The notes under the pieces: model-generated
Databases searched by the model: none
What the model saw: the letters and a program-made list of their open reading frames with translations, nothing else
Told to the model about the DNA's origin: nothing
Origin: Glebionis coronaria
Taxonomy: Eukaryota; Streptophyta; Magnoliopsida; Asterales; Asteraceae
Direction: 5' to 3'
Assembly (NCBI GenBank): GCA_025667525.1
Contig: CM046875.1
Coordinates: forward strand, 285,094,140 to 285,158,139
DNA length: 64,000 bases
Position numbers and translations under genes: made by a program
In this document: positions 12,901 through 25,587 of the stretch, one piece after another
Numbering within the stretch: the first letter of the stretch is position 1
Layout of the letters: each line of letters opens with the position of its first letter

Positions 12901-15257
12901 AATTCATAATTTGGTGAATCACGTGTGTAGGCTGTAACTTGATAAATTCATGCTTGTAATCATTGAGGACCATCTATTTGTTTCTAAGAATAAGTAGTTA
13001 GTAACCATTTGTAGACTGCCCTGAGTTTGCCGAGCAATGAAAACCTGTACCTTGAGTATTTAACATGTGATTTAAGGCTTGATCCTTTATATTATTTGAT
13101 CGTGTGATTAATGGTAATGGAATTTATATTGACTCTTCAAATATTAGAGCCATTAAGGCTTTGGGTTATACCAAAAAAGAAAGTGCAAAAATGTTTTAAC
13201 ATATATTTTATCAAAGGATTATTAAGAAATTATTCCCTCTTACCCAGATCACTTAACTAAACTCCCTTAGGAGTAGAGGTTTGTGTATACCGCAAGACAA
13301 CCTAAGAAGGATTGAGGAAACCATTTAAACCATGACTTGGAATTTGGAACAACAATTTTTACTCTTCAACTAAGAAGATTTTGACCAAAGTATAAACAAA
13401 GATTTTTCGAACATTTACAGATCTTATTAATTATTCTCGATAAATCAACAAAAATCGTGTTAATTAAAATCAAATTTATTTTGAACATTTTTCTATAATT
13501 GGACGAACTGAGAAATTTAAAAAATTTTACGTTTACGTTTCATAAAAATTAAATATTTATTATTTAATTACTTGTAATATTTATCGACGCTTTAAACGTC
13601 GGAGTGAGCAAAACTAATAAAGATAACAGATGAGACGAAACTAAAACTTAGAAAATATGAAGAAAGAATTTCTGAGTGATTGTGGTCGTGATATTTATTT
13701 CATCGGTGAAGGTGAATGTAGTTACTGACGCATTATGTAGGAAGGATAGATAACCAATTAGGATGTGTTCCTTAGTAATGTCGGTGCAAAATAAATTGCC
13801 CGAACAAATTAAAAATGTACAAGCCGAAACTTGTAAGAAGGATAATATAGATAATAAAAGGGGTTCGCGGCTAATGAGAACCATTAGAAATGAGAGCCGA
13901 TGGCGTTAAATGTATAAAAGTTCGTTTGTGGCTGCCTAAATATGGAGGATTTTGAGATTTAGTCATGTTGTTATCTCATAAGTTTAAGTATTCTATTCAT
14001 GCCATTTCTGATGAAATGTATCTTATCTGAAGAAGTTGTACTGATTGCCAAATATGAAAGCAGACATCGCAACATACGTTGGCAAATGTCTAACTTTTGC
14101 GAAGGTCAATGCTGAGCACCAAAAATCCATAAGGATTGCTTCTAGAACATACAATTCTTGTTTGGAAGTGAGATAGAACCACCATTGATTCTTATCATAA
14201 ATCTTCCAAGGTCATCATCTGGATTTGATTCGATTTGGGTCATCATCGAAGACTGACCAAATTTGCTAATATCATTCCCGTTAATGATAGGTTCTCGATG
14301 GAGAAGTTGACTCCTTTGTATTTAAAGGAGTTGTGTAAGCATTGTGTGCATGTATCAATCATCTCTATCAAGATCCTCGCTTCACATAGAATTTTTGGAG
14401 ATTCCTTCAGAAGTCATTGGGAACGAATCTTGATATGATTACTTCTTACCACCCCAATCGAAGGGACAAGGCAAAGTAACGATACAAACACTATAAGTCT
14501 TGTTTTATGTTTGAATGATTGACCTTTGGTAATGAACTGGATAATCGCTTTCCTTTGGAGAGATTATCAATGATAAATATCGCATTAGGATCGAGAGCGA
14601 ATCTTGCGAGGATCTATATAAAGAAAAGTTTAAGAGCATCTATAGGCAGGAGTTGGGATGGAAATACCCGACCCGCGAGACCTGAAATGATTGCTGAAAT
14701 TAGGATCTGATTATTGACTGCCAGTAGTAGGCAGGAGGTTATGTGAATATGAAATGTAGATCTTAAAGTGCAGGATGGGTAGCAAAGCTATGCCGAGAAT
14801 TTTTCATCATGGAAAGATGAATGGACGATCTGAAAGATCGTGGAAATCTAAGCCCCTGTTGTATGGGACCACTGTGATAATGTAAAGATTTGGAATGAGA
14901 GGCATATATGCTAGATCTACCCTAGGACTTCAAGGGCTGCATGAATTATGCTTCGTATAACGAATTTGATAAAATGTCTATCAAGTGAAAATCTGATTAC
15001 TTCTTGATGAAGTTTGGATCGGCGAAAAGTTGCATTCATCGAAAACCTGTGGACATCATGGATAGAGAAAGTAAGTCAACTTAAGCATGATCGTATTCCC
15101 ATAGTTATGTTTGATGAAACTCGCGTATTGTAATGAATTACACTTGAGGGAAAAGACTGAATGTGGAGGAAATACCCACGTGTCTCCAACTCTATAAGAA
15201 GCGAGTAGTAAGATAAATTGATCTTTGAGGACAAAGATCCTCTTTAGGGGTAACTAC
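9945..15257 (+). pseudogene. Gyp-A gag-pol remnant (Tekay-like chromovirus)
   Basis: Full-length but ruined coding region; no open frame exceeds 90 codons. Recognisable pieces in the expected order are: protease end near 12190 (EWIG followed by stops); RT start near 12440-12540 (LPIRQVEFGIDYIPGAAPVA); RT core near 12660-12990, including LRHGYHQLRV; integrase zinc region near 14050-14110; integrase core near 14220-14420 (DSIWVIVDRLTKFANIIPV, split by frameshifts); and a chromodomain-like end near 15010-15100 (GEKLHFIEKPVDIMDRE). The RT catalytic FIDD motif reads IEDH. Gag (about 9945-11900) is too decayed to outline. The order RT-IN-chromodomain points to Ty3/Gypsy chromoviruses, Tekay/Del lineage. 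Confidence 0.8.
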
Positions 15258-15318
15258 TGTGACAATCCATCAAATTGAGGTCGTTATTTTATTCTCAAAT
15301 ATTATTTATAATCATTAT
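15258..15318 (+). repeat. Gyp-A 3' LTR start
   Basis: TGTGACAATCC follows a purine-rich stretch (GAGGACAAAGATCCTCTTTAG) that looks like a degraded polypurine tract. Cop-D inserted 61 bp into this LTR; the LTR continues at 55805. Its first 187 bp match LTR-B only loosely (about two thirds by eye). Confidence 0.65.
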
Positions 15319-15686
15319 TGTTGTCCCATATATTTAGATGATTATAGATAGAAAATAGATGAAAAGAGATGGATTCCTAGAGAGAGAAAATAGTGAGAGA
15401 AAGTAGAGAGAAGGAGATGATTAACTTGGTGAATATTAGATTAAGAAAGAATAAAGTAAACAACCAACCCTCCTAACATTCTAGGAGGATAGTATATATA
15501 GTCCACCCACATGCGGGCTCTAATGGGCTATATATTGGGCCGGGCTTGTCTTTTGAACTTAAAGTAGTTTAAATACAACCCCGTGAACCACGACTATTTA
15601 ACTATCTATTACAACGTTCTAATAAATATTACAATAGAAACCTATGACCGAACATACTTGTTTGACTCAATATTTTGAGGCTAACA
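15319..15686 (-). repeat. Cop-D 3' LTR
   Basis: 368 bp, direct repeat of 55439-55799 with about a dozen substitutions and a 7-bp difference at one end. Contains a GA-rich run and a TATA-like sequence near 15491-15503 (minus). Confidence 0.93.
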
Positions 15687-15696
15687 ATCTCCCCCA
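15687..15696 (-). promoter_or_regulatory. Cop-D polypurine tract
   Basis: Minus strand TTGGGGGAGAT directly abuts the 3' LTR, the expected plus-strand primer position. Further GGGGGAG/GGGGAGA words occur at 17409-17416, 17540-17549 and 17791-17797. Confidence 0.75.
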
Positions 15697-18162
15697 ATGT
15701 GAGGTCATTCCTCTTCGATATTTGCAGTCCAATGGAGATTTATGAATTTCGTCATAAATGAGTCTTGAACGTGTAACAGTAGTCGTGTTCCTTCATGTTG
15801 TGATCTTTGAGCCTTTTTCATTGTCTTTCGACTTAGTCTTTTATCTTGAGATCTTCAAATCATTATTGACTTGTCTTTTCCATCTTGCGATCTTGTGTCT
15901 TTATCCACATGCTCACACTATTAATTGTTGAATAATTCTTTGGGCATGAATATGTGGTTTTGAATCTTTGACTTTGCTGAGTACACCGTGACGCCACCTT
16001 CTCGAGACAAATCATAGACACGGACTGAATGGCTTTGACATTCGTCCTAAATTGGTAGCGTTTTACCTCCGATCGGTGAAGACCGTTATATGATATTAAA
16101 TACTGTACCTGCGTGTAGGTAGATTCAATTAAGAATCTCCTTGACAGGGTTTCGCGGCTGTACTAACCGTTCTCTTTACTCGACCGTCTCAAAGCAAGAC
16201 TGTGAACATAAAGAGTGAATCAATTGGATAAATATCCGCTTGATTAAAGTCATCAATTCAAATTCCTGGAACTAGTTTGATTCATTAAGAATCTTACCAT
16301 TGTTGCTTTCCAGTTGACACAAGTTTGATTCATAAGAATCTCACAAGTCACCTACCGTAGCGCTGTTTGATGTTGACGCTAGAAGGATTTCCATTCGTCA
16401 CTGTGAATATTAATGAATATCACTCTGAATGTTCTGGCAAGACATAAAGATATTGCGTAGAAACCTAAAACGAGTTTGAATCAATTCAGAATCAAACCAC
16501 TGTTGCTTTTCAGTTTTACATATGTTCAATTCATAAGGAATCTTAGACATGACCTACCGCAGTGCTGTTTGATGTTAACAATGGAAGGATTTCCACTCAT
16601 CATTGTGAATACTAAGTAGTATCACTCTGAGTGTTCTAGCAATATCGCAAGGATATAACATAGGACTCTCTTGATCTTCATCCGTGTGTCCTAACAAGAT
16701 TTGATTAATATCTTGGCTCTAGACTCGATTTGTGCACTTTTAGTGGTCGGAGGCTGGAGCAGATGCCACCTACTCAATATCAACTATCTCGGAGTGAGAA
16801 AGTCAATAGAAGTCGTGTTGATCTCCGTGACAATAAAACAAACTTCTTTTGAGAGAAACCTGAGTAGCTAGAAAAGAGTTGTGCTTCACATCACTGGGTC
16901 CATGATGAGTTGTCTTCATGATGTGTTGACCCGGTTTCTGCCTAAGTTGTATGGAGGGCTTCTTTGTTTGCACCCTTTATCCTTACATTTCTTTTTCATT
17001 CTTCAACCCCTTCAATGCTTACCAAGACATCATTAATAGCACCTTGTTGTGATTGTTCCAGTGCTATCATCAGTACTTAGTCGGCATTCAGCTTTGGTCA
17101 CATTCTACTCCATCTTTCCTAAGGACTTCTAATAATCTATTGGATTGTCCCTGGGAAGATCCCTCCGGTTTTGGTTGGATCATAGGACTTAAACCTAACC
17201 ACCCTTTTGACACCAATAACGTCGTGAATTAAAGATGTTGTGGGTATTTGATCATAACCATGAATACCACTTTAAATTCTAACAATGTGTTTGAAAAACA
17301 TTTAACACCTTGATAGTTTTGTCGTTTCAGAAATGCATCGATAATCGAAAGTGTTTCGCACATGTAGGTAAGAGTTAAAGTGCTTGAGTCTTATATAAGA
17401 TCACATTTTCTCCCCTATCTCTAATATATAAAATATTTTGATATTGGATATACCAAATTTGATTAAAATATATTTTGAAAAATAGTCTTGAAAATCTTAG
17501 GGAGGAAAATGTGTCAAACATAGCATGAATTTTGGAACGCTCCCCCTCAAAAATTGATCCAATGGAATTGTCATTACGAGGATTTGATCCACATTAAACT
17601 TTTGAGGATAGGAGTTGTTGAACACATAATTTTTGAAAGATATAGAATATCATTGAGAAATTCTTGAAAAAATTTTGTTCAACGCTTTTTGAAAAATTTG
17701 AGTTCATAGACTTTGAATGTCTTGACGAATCCACTCAAGTGTAAGAAGATTTAACTTCTTTTGCTAAGGGTAAGAGAACGAAATCATACACTCCCCCGTG
17801 TATATAGTTCCAGGTTGCAATTTGAAAGTGATTACAAGCCATTGTGTTGAGCTCAAACGTTGAATGTTTTGTGACAAGCTCAACCCGAGATAGATTGCTC
17901 TACCCGTTGTTGGAAATATTGTCCAAAAGAGACAATTTCCTGTATAAAAGATAGAAATGACATGTTTTGAAAAATATTTACAACTTTCATTCGAGCTTTA
18001 TATACACACCCCTGTCGTTATTGAGCGACATTTCTAGGTACGTCCATATTATCGATACTGAAAGACATGTCGAGAAGAATATTTTTGGATTATCAAAGAT
18101 TTTTTTTAATTTTGTATTTTGCTTTTTCATTAATATTTACAAGTAGATGTTTGATAGGTGAA
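15697..18162 (-). other. Cop-D 3' noncoding region with 200-bp tandem duplication
   Basis: About 2.5 kb between the RNase H end and the PPT without a credible gene. Positions 16276-16475 and 16476-16665 are two diverged copies of a unit with a 200-bp period: TGTTGCTTTC at 16301 and TGTTGCTTTT at 16501, and both contain GTGCTGTTTGATGTTRAC-like text. No env-like frame is visible. Confidence 0.65.
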
Positions 18163-18711
18163 TCAAGCAGACTTCTTTGCCAGAACCTCCAGTTCTGCTG
18201 GAGTCAAACATCTCATACCAATTTGCCTAACAAGATACGCAAACCTCTCTTTCGAAAGAGCCTTTGTAAACAAGTCAGCTAATTGGTAATCAGTTCCAAC
18301 AAAGTATAATTCAACAATACCCTTTTCAACTTGTTCCTTAATGAAGTGATATTTGACATCAATGTGCTTCGTTTGGGAATGCTGTACCGGATTGCAGGAG
18401 ATGGCTATGGCGGACTTTGAGTCACAGTACATAGGTACTTTATCAAAGTGGAAGCCATAATCCGTGAGTTGTGTTCTCATCCAAAGAACTTGAGCACAAC
18501 ACGCAGATAGAGACACATACTCTGCTTCGGCTGATGATAATGATGTGCAATCCTGCTTCTTGGAAGACCATCCCACAAGCTTATCTTGACCTAGAAAATG
18601 TGCACCACCAGAAGTACTTTTACGTGTATCAAGACACCCTGCATGATCAGAATCTGAATAGGCCGTTAGAAAGAATCCGGTTTCCCTCGGGTACTAGAGT
18701 CCCATGTGAAT
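18163..18711 (-). pseudogene. Cop-D RNase H
   Basis: C-terminal end of the Copia polyprotein, which removes the RNA strand during reverse transcription. The frame starting at 18576 carries SSAEAEYVSLS, YCDSKSAIAIS and HIDVKYHFIKEQ, all typical of Copia RNase H, and ends at 18163. Upstream, the same frame continues from RT through one in-frame TAG near 18694 that replaces a Trp in the family pattern. The domain itself looks complete. Confidence 0.85.
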
Positions 18712-19587
18712 GGTATTCTTAAGGTACCGAAAGATCTGTTTAACCTCATTGAGGTTCTTTTCAGCGGGTCGTGCTTGATATCGTGCACAATAGCACGTAG
18801 CATGTGATATATCTGGTCGGCTTGCTGTTAAGTACATGAGGGAGCCGATCATGGAACGATATCTCGTTTGATCTATGGCATCTCCCTCCAAATTAGCATC
18901 TAGGGATGTGGTTGACAATGGTGTCCCAACGGGGTCACATGAGGTCATACCATGCTTTTTTATTATCTCTTGACAATACTTAGCTTGGTTAATGAAGATA
19001 CCACTTGGGGATTGGTGAACTTGAATTCCTAGAAAGAATTTTAGTTCGCCCATCATAGACATTTCAATTCTGCTATGCATTACTTTTTCAAACCATTTTG
19101 AAAGTTTTGGGTATGTAGACCCGAAAATAATGTCATCAACATAAATTTGCACAAGCAAAATGTCATCCCTATATTTATAAGTGAACAAAGTTAAATCAAT
19201 GGAACCTTTTGAGAAACCTTTGGAGATCAGAAATTTTGAGAGCTCGTCGTACCACGCCCTTGGAGCTTGCTTGAGTCCATAAAGTGCTTTGTGGAGACGA
19301 TACACCCTGTCAGGATAATGAGGATTGACGAATCCTTCCGGCTGTGTGACATAGACTTCTTCCTTCAAAGGACCTTTAAGAAACGCCGTCTTTACGTCCA
19401 TTTGATAGACAATGAATCCCTTATGTACAACATAAGCAAGAACAATCCCGACCGCTTCCATTCGAGCTACTGGTGCAAATGATTCTTCAAAATCAATACC
19501 CTCTTTCTGTCCATACCCTTTAGTCACTAGCCTAGATTTATTCTTGATGATCGTGTTCTCTTCATCCATCTTGTTTTTCAGATCCAT
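18694..19587 (-). pseudogene. Cop-D reverse transcriptase
   Basis: 298-codon frame with the Copia RT motifs in order: [16 protein letters not shown] near residue 30, [12 protein letters not shown] near 63, [15 protein letters not shown] near 105, the catalytic YVDDIIFGS near 148, [10 protein letters not shown] near 185 and [17 protein letters not shown] near 243. Catalytic Asp residues are present. It is cut from RNase H by one stop and from the upstream linker by a stop at 19596-19598. Domain intact, polyprotein broken. Confidence 0.88.
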
Positions 19588-19595
19588 CGAAGATT

Positions 19596-20518
19596 TTATG
19601 GTATTACATCGTATGGTCTGTCAACAAGTTCCCAGACTTTAAGTCGTTCAAATTGTTGAAGTTCATCCGTCATCGATTCAATCCAAGCGTGATCAGCCAT
19701 GGCTTCTTTGATGTTTTTCGGTTCAGCTGAACTCACGGCGAGTGCGAACATACAAACATCGCCATCGGTGTGAAGCTGTCGTCTTGTACGAACGGGATGT
19801 GAAGGGTTTCCAATGAAATGAACCAAAGGGTGATCGCGGGTCCAATGATGTGTTGAAGGATGTCGTTGATAGAACGTATGCATATTTGACGGATCAACAT
19901 GGCGAGTAGAAGACTCTCCAGTTTCGTGTACCGGTGTACCGAATGGGTTGATAAATTCGTCTTCGTCAGATAATGCATTGTCTGCTTGATTTGTGTTCTC
20001 TGGGACAATGACAGTAGTTGTGGATGTTGTAGGATCGATTGTTGAAGTGATATTCTGAGGAGGTAAATCTGCAGCAATCGGTGTTGAAGTAGAGGAAGTT
20101 GTATCCTTTTGTTGACGATGATCTCATTCTTATCATGAGTGACAGCGGAAGACTTCGATACAACTAGTTTCTCCCCCGTGAAATATTCATCATACATTGG
20201 TACATATAACATTTCCAACTCTTCAATTGTCGTGTCGACTGTCATATCAGCTCTAGGAACATTTTCTGGAACCAGCGTTGAACTTGACGGTTCATTGTTG
20301 TGGTCTTGAGTTCCGAGTTCCGTGGGGTTATGAACGGAAGTCGTTTGTCGTTGTGGATCGGGACTTGAACTGTTTTGTTCAAGTGCCATTTCTTGTAGTT
20401 CATCAAATCGAATGTGAATGGTCTCGACAATCAATTTTGTTCTCTTGTTGTATACTATGTATCCCTTAGACTGAGTTGCATATCCCACAAGAATACATGC
20501 ATCACCTTTCTCTTTCAT
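19596..20518 (-). pseudogene. Cop-D integrase C-terminal linker, frameshifted
   Basis: Region between the integrase core and RT. It begins with KGDACILVGYATQSKGYIVYN (20518 downward), the usual Copia end-of-integrase segment, then an acidic low-complexity stretch. The reading frame shifts near 20105 and again near 19880, where AEPKNIKEAMADHAWIESM, the normal RT lead-in, appears in another frame. Confidence 0.75.
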
Positions 20519-20560
20519 CTTATCTAAATTTTCACCATCTCGAATAATGTAGTAAGTACA

Positions 20561-21193
20561 TCAAAAGATATGAAGGTATTTGAGTGAAGGTTTTCGATCA
20601 TGAATTATGTGATATGGTGTATTTTCGTGTCTAAGAATAATTAAGGATCGGTTTTGTGTGTAGCATGCGGTTGACACGGCTTCGGCCCAAAAGTATAGTG
20701 GAAGTTTTGAAGCGGATACTAATGTTCGAGTAGCCTCAACTAAAGTACGGTTTCGTCTTTCAACAACGCCGTTTTGTTCGGGTGTTCGAGCAATAGATGT
20801 TTCATGTTTAATTCCTTCGGCTTCAAAATAGTTTCTCAGATTTGAATTCAAAAATTTTGTACCTCTGTCAGTACAAACCACTTTAACTTCAGCTTGAAGA
20901 CCACGTTGTATCAGTTTAAGAAAGCTGATGAGAAGTTCGGGAGTTTCATCCTTGGACCTCAAGAAGTGAGTCCATGTGTACATTGAGTAATCATCGACAA
21001 TTACCAGAATAAATTTCTTTCCATTGATACTCTGAACACGCATGGGACCACACAGATCCATGTGAAGAAGATCTAACCGTCCTTTAGATCTTGGTGTGGT
21101 CTTTGTTTTGAAGCTACTTCGTTTAGCTTTACAAAGCTCATAAGAAGAACAAAGATGATCTTTGATGAATTTCAAACTTGGAAGGCCTCTCAC
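20561..21193 (-). pseudogene. Cop-D integrase core
   Basis: 211-codon frame. The DDE triad is present: HMDLCGPM near residue 45, VCTDRGTKF near 108 and EQNGVVERRN near 140. The zinc-binding N-terminal part reads LCSSYELCKAK, where the family has a CxxC pair, so one cysteine has become Tyr. The frame is split from the pre-integrase region at about 21190. Confidence 0.85.
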
Positions 21194-21959
21194 AATATTT
21201 TTCTTGGAAAGCAGGTTGAGGGTATCAAAGTTGAGATGAGAAAGATGTTGATGCCATAATCATGCCTGAGTCGATGAAGCTTTAACCATGAAGCAAATTG
21301 GAGTTGATGAAGTTGTGTCTTGAAGTGAAATTGTGTAAATATCAGTACCCCGTGTACCGGTAAGTAAGTAATTCCCATCATAATCACGAACAAAACATGT
21401 CTTCTTTCTGAAAGCAACCTCCAAATCCATCAAAGAATTGACCAACCGCGAATAGATTGTGATTGAGCCCTTCGACGTAGTATACCCTTTTTATCGTGAT
21501 ATTCCCCTGAACCAAATCTCCATATCCTAGGATCGGTGCAAATTGATCATTTCCGAATCGGACCGTACCCAGGAACTTCTCCACGAATTTAATTAGAAGC
21601 TTGAGATTCCCTGTCATGTGCTTCGTGCATCCGGAGTCCAGTATGAAGAGAATTATTTGTATGACCTGTAGAAGAGTTAGAACACGATGGAGGATTTGCT
21701 AAATTGGATACCACAATAGTTGTGATTATAGAATCATTAGTGTCCTTAGCAACATTTAAAGGCATACTAACACTCGTTTTCACGTTTTCTGTCCTAGCTT
21801 TAGGCATCTATTTATATCCTGGAGGACATTGATTAGCAAACCACCATTTCCAAGACTTACTAGCAGACTCATATAATTCCTTAATTTTGCTTCTAGGGTT
21901 CTTAGTGGCGGAGTCTGATGCATTACTTTTCTTAGTGGGGGTAGCACCAGAATGGTTCA
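21194..21959 (-). pseudogene. Cop-D protease and pre-integrase region
   Basis: Three overlapping frames together give a Copia aspartic protease. A DSG active site precedes TKHMTG at about 21615-21645. It is followed by RFGNDQFAPILGYGD and VYYVEGLNHNLFAVGQF, then a pre-integrase segment. At least two frameshifts separate the pieces. The upstream end stops at the LTR-F insertion (21959). Confidence 0.75.
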
Positions 21960-23288
21960 TGATGAGACCATGTATAAAAAATTAGTTAACCAATATAAAA
22001 ATGGAACTCAGAATCCTTAGCCTTTTCACAATACACAACTTTTAAAAACACTAAAAAGGAATTACACTTGAGATTATCAAACACCAAACTTTTAATTTCT
22101 TAAAAAGGGATTACAAGTGAAAATTGCTAAGAAACTGGAACAAGGGGTATGAACAGGTTTCATCCTCCTTAAATAGACTAAGTAGAACATTCTAGGTCAC
22201 TAAAACCCTAGCTAACTGAAATGCCTAAAAGGCCCTTGAAGATTTGACTGAAAATGGGTCAAAATCGTGCCCATGTGATCATGTACTGGATGCCAGCTTG
22301 GAATCTTCATCTTGAGTCGTTGGATGAACCTTTGGGACCAAGTAGATGATCTGGGATGTTGATTTGGTCGGGTGGGGGTTTTCAAGGTGAAAGTGATGTA
22401 GCAGGGGAAGGGTGGGGAGAGGTCCACAATGCATGTGACACTGTTGGGTGAGGTGGGTTTTGGTGAGAGTGATGTGTATTAGTGATCTGGAGGGATTTAG
22501 CTAAAAACCCTTTGATTTGAGTGTTAATTAATCTGGGTAGGATTAGGGTTCAAGTGAGATTAGGGGCGGGTTTTGATTCGTTTTGGGGTAAAACAGATTT
22601 AAAAATCTTGTTTTGGTGGGAAATAAATGGTTAGTGGGGTGTTTTGACTTCATTGACCAGATTTAATAAATTAAACCGGGCATAGGGTATTGGGTAGGGT
22701 CGGTTTAATGGGTATTTGGGTTAATGGGTGGGTGGATAATGAGGTGGCACGTTCTGGTTGGTTGTAAGGGTTTGGGTAATTGGCAAACTTGGTCCCCAGG
22801 TTTTCACTATTCTTCCAAGTTGTATTAAAATGCTGTCAGCGCCCAATTAAGCCTTGTCAACTTTTGACAACTTGTCAAATGTGGCACAAACTCTTCCAAA
22901 AGTTTTTCCAAGGGTATTAAATGCATATTCTTGATTCCCAAGGGCTGAACTTGTAATATCTTCAAACATTAAGGATTATACTTGTACATTTGATAATTTG
23001 AGGGTCAAATGTGACAAGTTCTTCAAAGATGAGGGGCCATTTTTGCCAATCTTCAATTCTTCAAGGGTCATTTTGCAAATTTCCAAACTTGGGCCCGGTT
23101 CATTGTGCGACTTCGTTTCCCGTGTTCGTTTTTGATTGATTCTTGTGTTCTTTTGCCAATTCCTCAATATCCGTACCTAAAAATACACAAGTAACAAACA
23201 CGAGCATATATTTGGCATGTTTTATGATATTTTATGCAATTTAAGGCCGTTTTGGACGATGAGACCATGTATAAAAGCAGTCTCATCA
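21960..23288 (-). mobile_element. LTR-F: solo LTR related to the Ath-E LTR
   Basis: 1329 bp bounded by a perfect duplication GTTCA (21955-21959 and 23289-23293). The ends form a 9-bp inverted repeat TGATGAGAC. Read on the minus strand, the first 130 bp closely follow the Ath-E LTR start, including the internal palindrome GATGAGACT...GGTCTCATC. Later blocks (polypyrimidine stretch, a CTATTTAAGG TATA-like box near 22170-22186) follow the same order as in the Ath-E U3. No internal domain is present, so a solo LTR made by LTR-LTR recombination is the simplest reading. Its far end differs from that of Ath-E. Confidence 0.75.
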
Positions 23289-25587
23289 GTTCACTTTGTG
23301 TTTGGGTTTACTAGCTCTAATAGGCATCACAACTTGCTTCTTAGTTCTAGTATCTACGCCTTTGACAGTATTCATAGCACACATAGATTGATTAGCATTA
23401 TCACATTTTCCATATTTGACACAAACGAATTTGACATTCATAGCATTCAAATCATTCAAAACATATAAATCGTCATTACACACGATTACAGACTTTTTAT
23501 TCTTAAAAACATTCAAATTCCTAGGGTGTTCTTCTACTTCCTTCATTTTCTCTTGACTCTTGTGTTTTCAGACCATATCATTCACTTGAGTGCGTTTAAG
23601 CTGAGGTTGGCTAACACTAGTAGTGGAGACTATTCCTGTAGTAGAAGACAAACGAATATTAGTGTTTCTAGAAGTCTGAGGCGAGTGAGTATCTTTGTTT
23701 GTGGGCTTAGTGGGCATTCTATACATCCCTGGTTTAATCACATTATTGTGCTTAACGCTTGGTGATATAGTATTCCTTATGGGTTGATTCTGTGGTAACC
23801 TTTCCTTTCCATCCATCTTGGGGGCAAACACAGGTTTTGCAAACGAGGAATTTGATAAAGCAGATGGTTTTCCCAAGATAGAGGATCTATTCACTTTAGA
23901 GGCATTGGGTTGTCTAACAACAGGTTTCTTAATGCTAGGTTCCACGACTTTCCCACCCATTTTAGCAACGAGTTTCTGCAACTCTGCTATCGCTCTATCC
24001 CTGTCTTGTAACTGAGCTTTCAACCCTTTAATTTCCAAATTCTGTTCATTCATTTCTCGAAACGTTTTGGGAAGTTTTTCTTGCAAGTTATTATCATGTG
24101 GAAAACTACCAACGTCTTTTTGCAAAGCAAGTTCAAGAGAATGACAATGTTTTTGAAGGAAATTAGTTTTGTGTTGAAGTAACTCAAAAGCCTTTTTATC
24201 AACATTTTCTTTACGTTTCGAAAGCTCAATTTCAAGACACTCACATTCTTTGATCTTATCAAGATATTTGCATGCAACATCAGAATATTCATTAATATCA
24301 GCACAAGATGTAAAATAAGCACACATAACATCGTTAGAAACACATTCTTGCAATAGTAAATCATATTCATCTAAAAAATTAGACTTCTCCATTTGAAGAT
24401 CTTCAATGTTTTTCTCAAGAGATTCAACATATTTTAAATCATCATACATTTCAGTCCGAATGAACTCCTCAAGTTGAAGAACAGTTTCTTTAATCAACGC
24501 CATGTTAGGAATTAAGAGTTCTTTCACAAGCAAGGTAATATCTTGAGGAATCGGACGTGTCCACTCAGCATTTTCACGTTTTGCCCAGTCTCTTTCAACA
24601 ATAGATTTAACATTATCTATGTGGTGTTTAAGAATACCTAATGTTTTCCTACTCTTGCTTTTAGATTCATCTAGAGGGAGGTAGTTTATGTATTTGTAAA
24701 CATTAGATTTCTTAGGGGCAAATGCTTTCTTCCATTGAATTCTCTTTTGTTTGCATTCTAAAAACACTTCCTCACGGGTTTTCTGAGTTTCTTTGTTGAA
24801 AAGACCATAAAGAATATTCTCATAAGCATAATTATATGGTTTTACAAACTCCTTATTGACAAGAGGTTGACTATCATCATCCCAAAGGGCAGTCTCTTCA
24901 CTATTGGCACTAACAGGCATGCAATCAAGATCGGTCCTTTCAGTCTCATCAAGATAAAGACATGGGTTCGCAGCTTGAGCTTTGGCAAGGTACTCAGGAC
25001 TTGCAAAGCTAGCTTGACCCTTAAACATCAACGGAGGTTCTAGCATTCTTACGGTTTGAATAGAATCATGCGTTTTATAAACAACTTTCTTCAAAAATTT
25101 GACTTGTTCTTCTAGTTTCGTTACTTTTTCGGTTTCTTTATCATATCTACGTTTGAAGTCTTGTTTAAACGCATCTACCTCTTGTTTCTTAACCTCAAGA
25201 ATTTTAGCAGAATCGGTAGTGGTCATAGAGAGCTTTTGTTCAAGTTCATTAACTTTGGTATTGGCAAGGTACGTTTTTTGACGTTCATCCATTATGAAAA
25301 CATTATATTGACGCTTCTATTTGGCTAATAACTCAAGAGTTATATTATATTTGTTTTCAAAATCGTCCTTTTGACTTTTTAACGTACTAACCTTGTACCC
25401 CTCAAGCTCTTTGGTTTTCTGAAGGAGCTCATCTCTAAAGCTTTCAGTCATCTCACTCGATTTTATAAGAGCAGCTTTGCATTCTTCCAAATTTTGAGTG
25501 AGCGTAGCGTTTGCCTTCTTTAATTGCTTTTGACTCTTTTTATTTTCAGTGACTTCTTTTTGTAAAGTGCCAATTAAATTAGCAAGC
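23289..25587 (-). pseudogene. Cop-D long coiled-coil region between Gag and protease
   Basis: Main open frame 23568-25292 (574 codons). The same frame is open upstream to the Ath-E insertion at 25587 apart from one TAG at 25317-25319, and downstream past a TGA at 23568-23570 to LTR-F. The protein is rich in Lys/Glu/Leu heptads (about residues 1-70 and 275-440), consistent with long coiled coils, then a basic Ser/Pro/Asn-rich tail. There is no enzyme domain. Such a region after Gag is known in large plant Copia elements; its function is not established. Confidence 0.7.
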
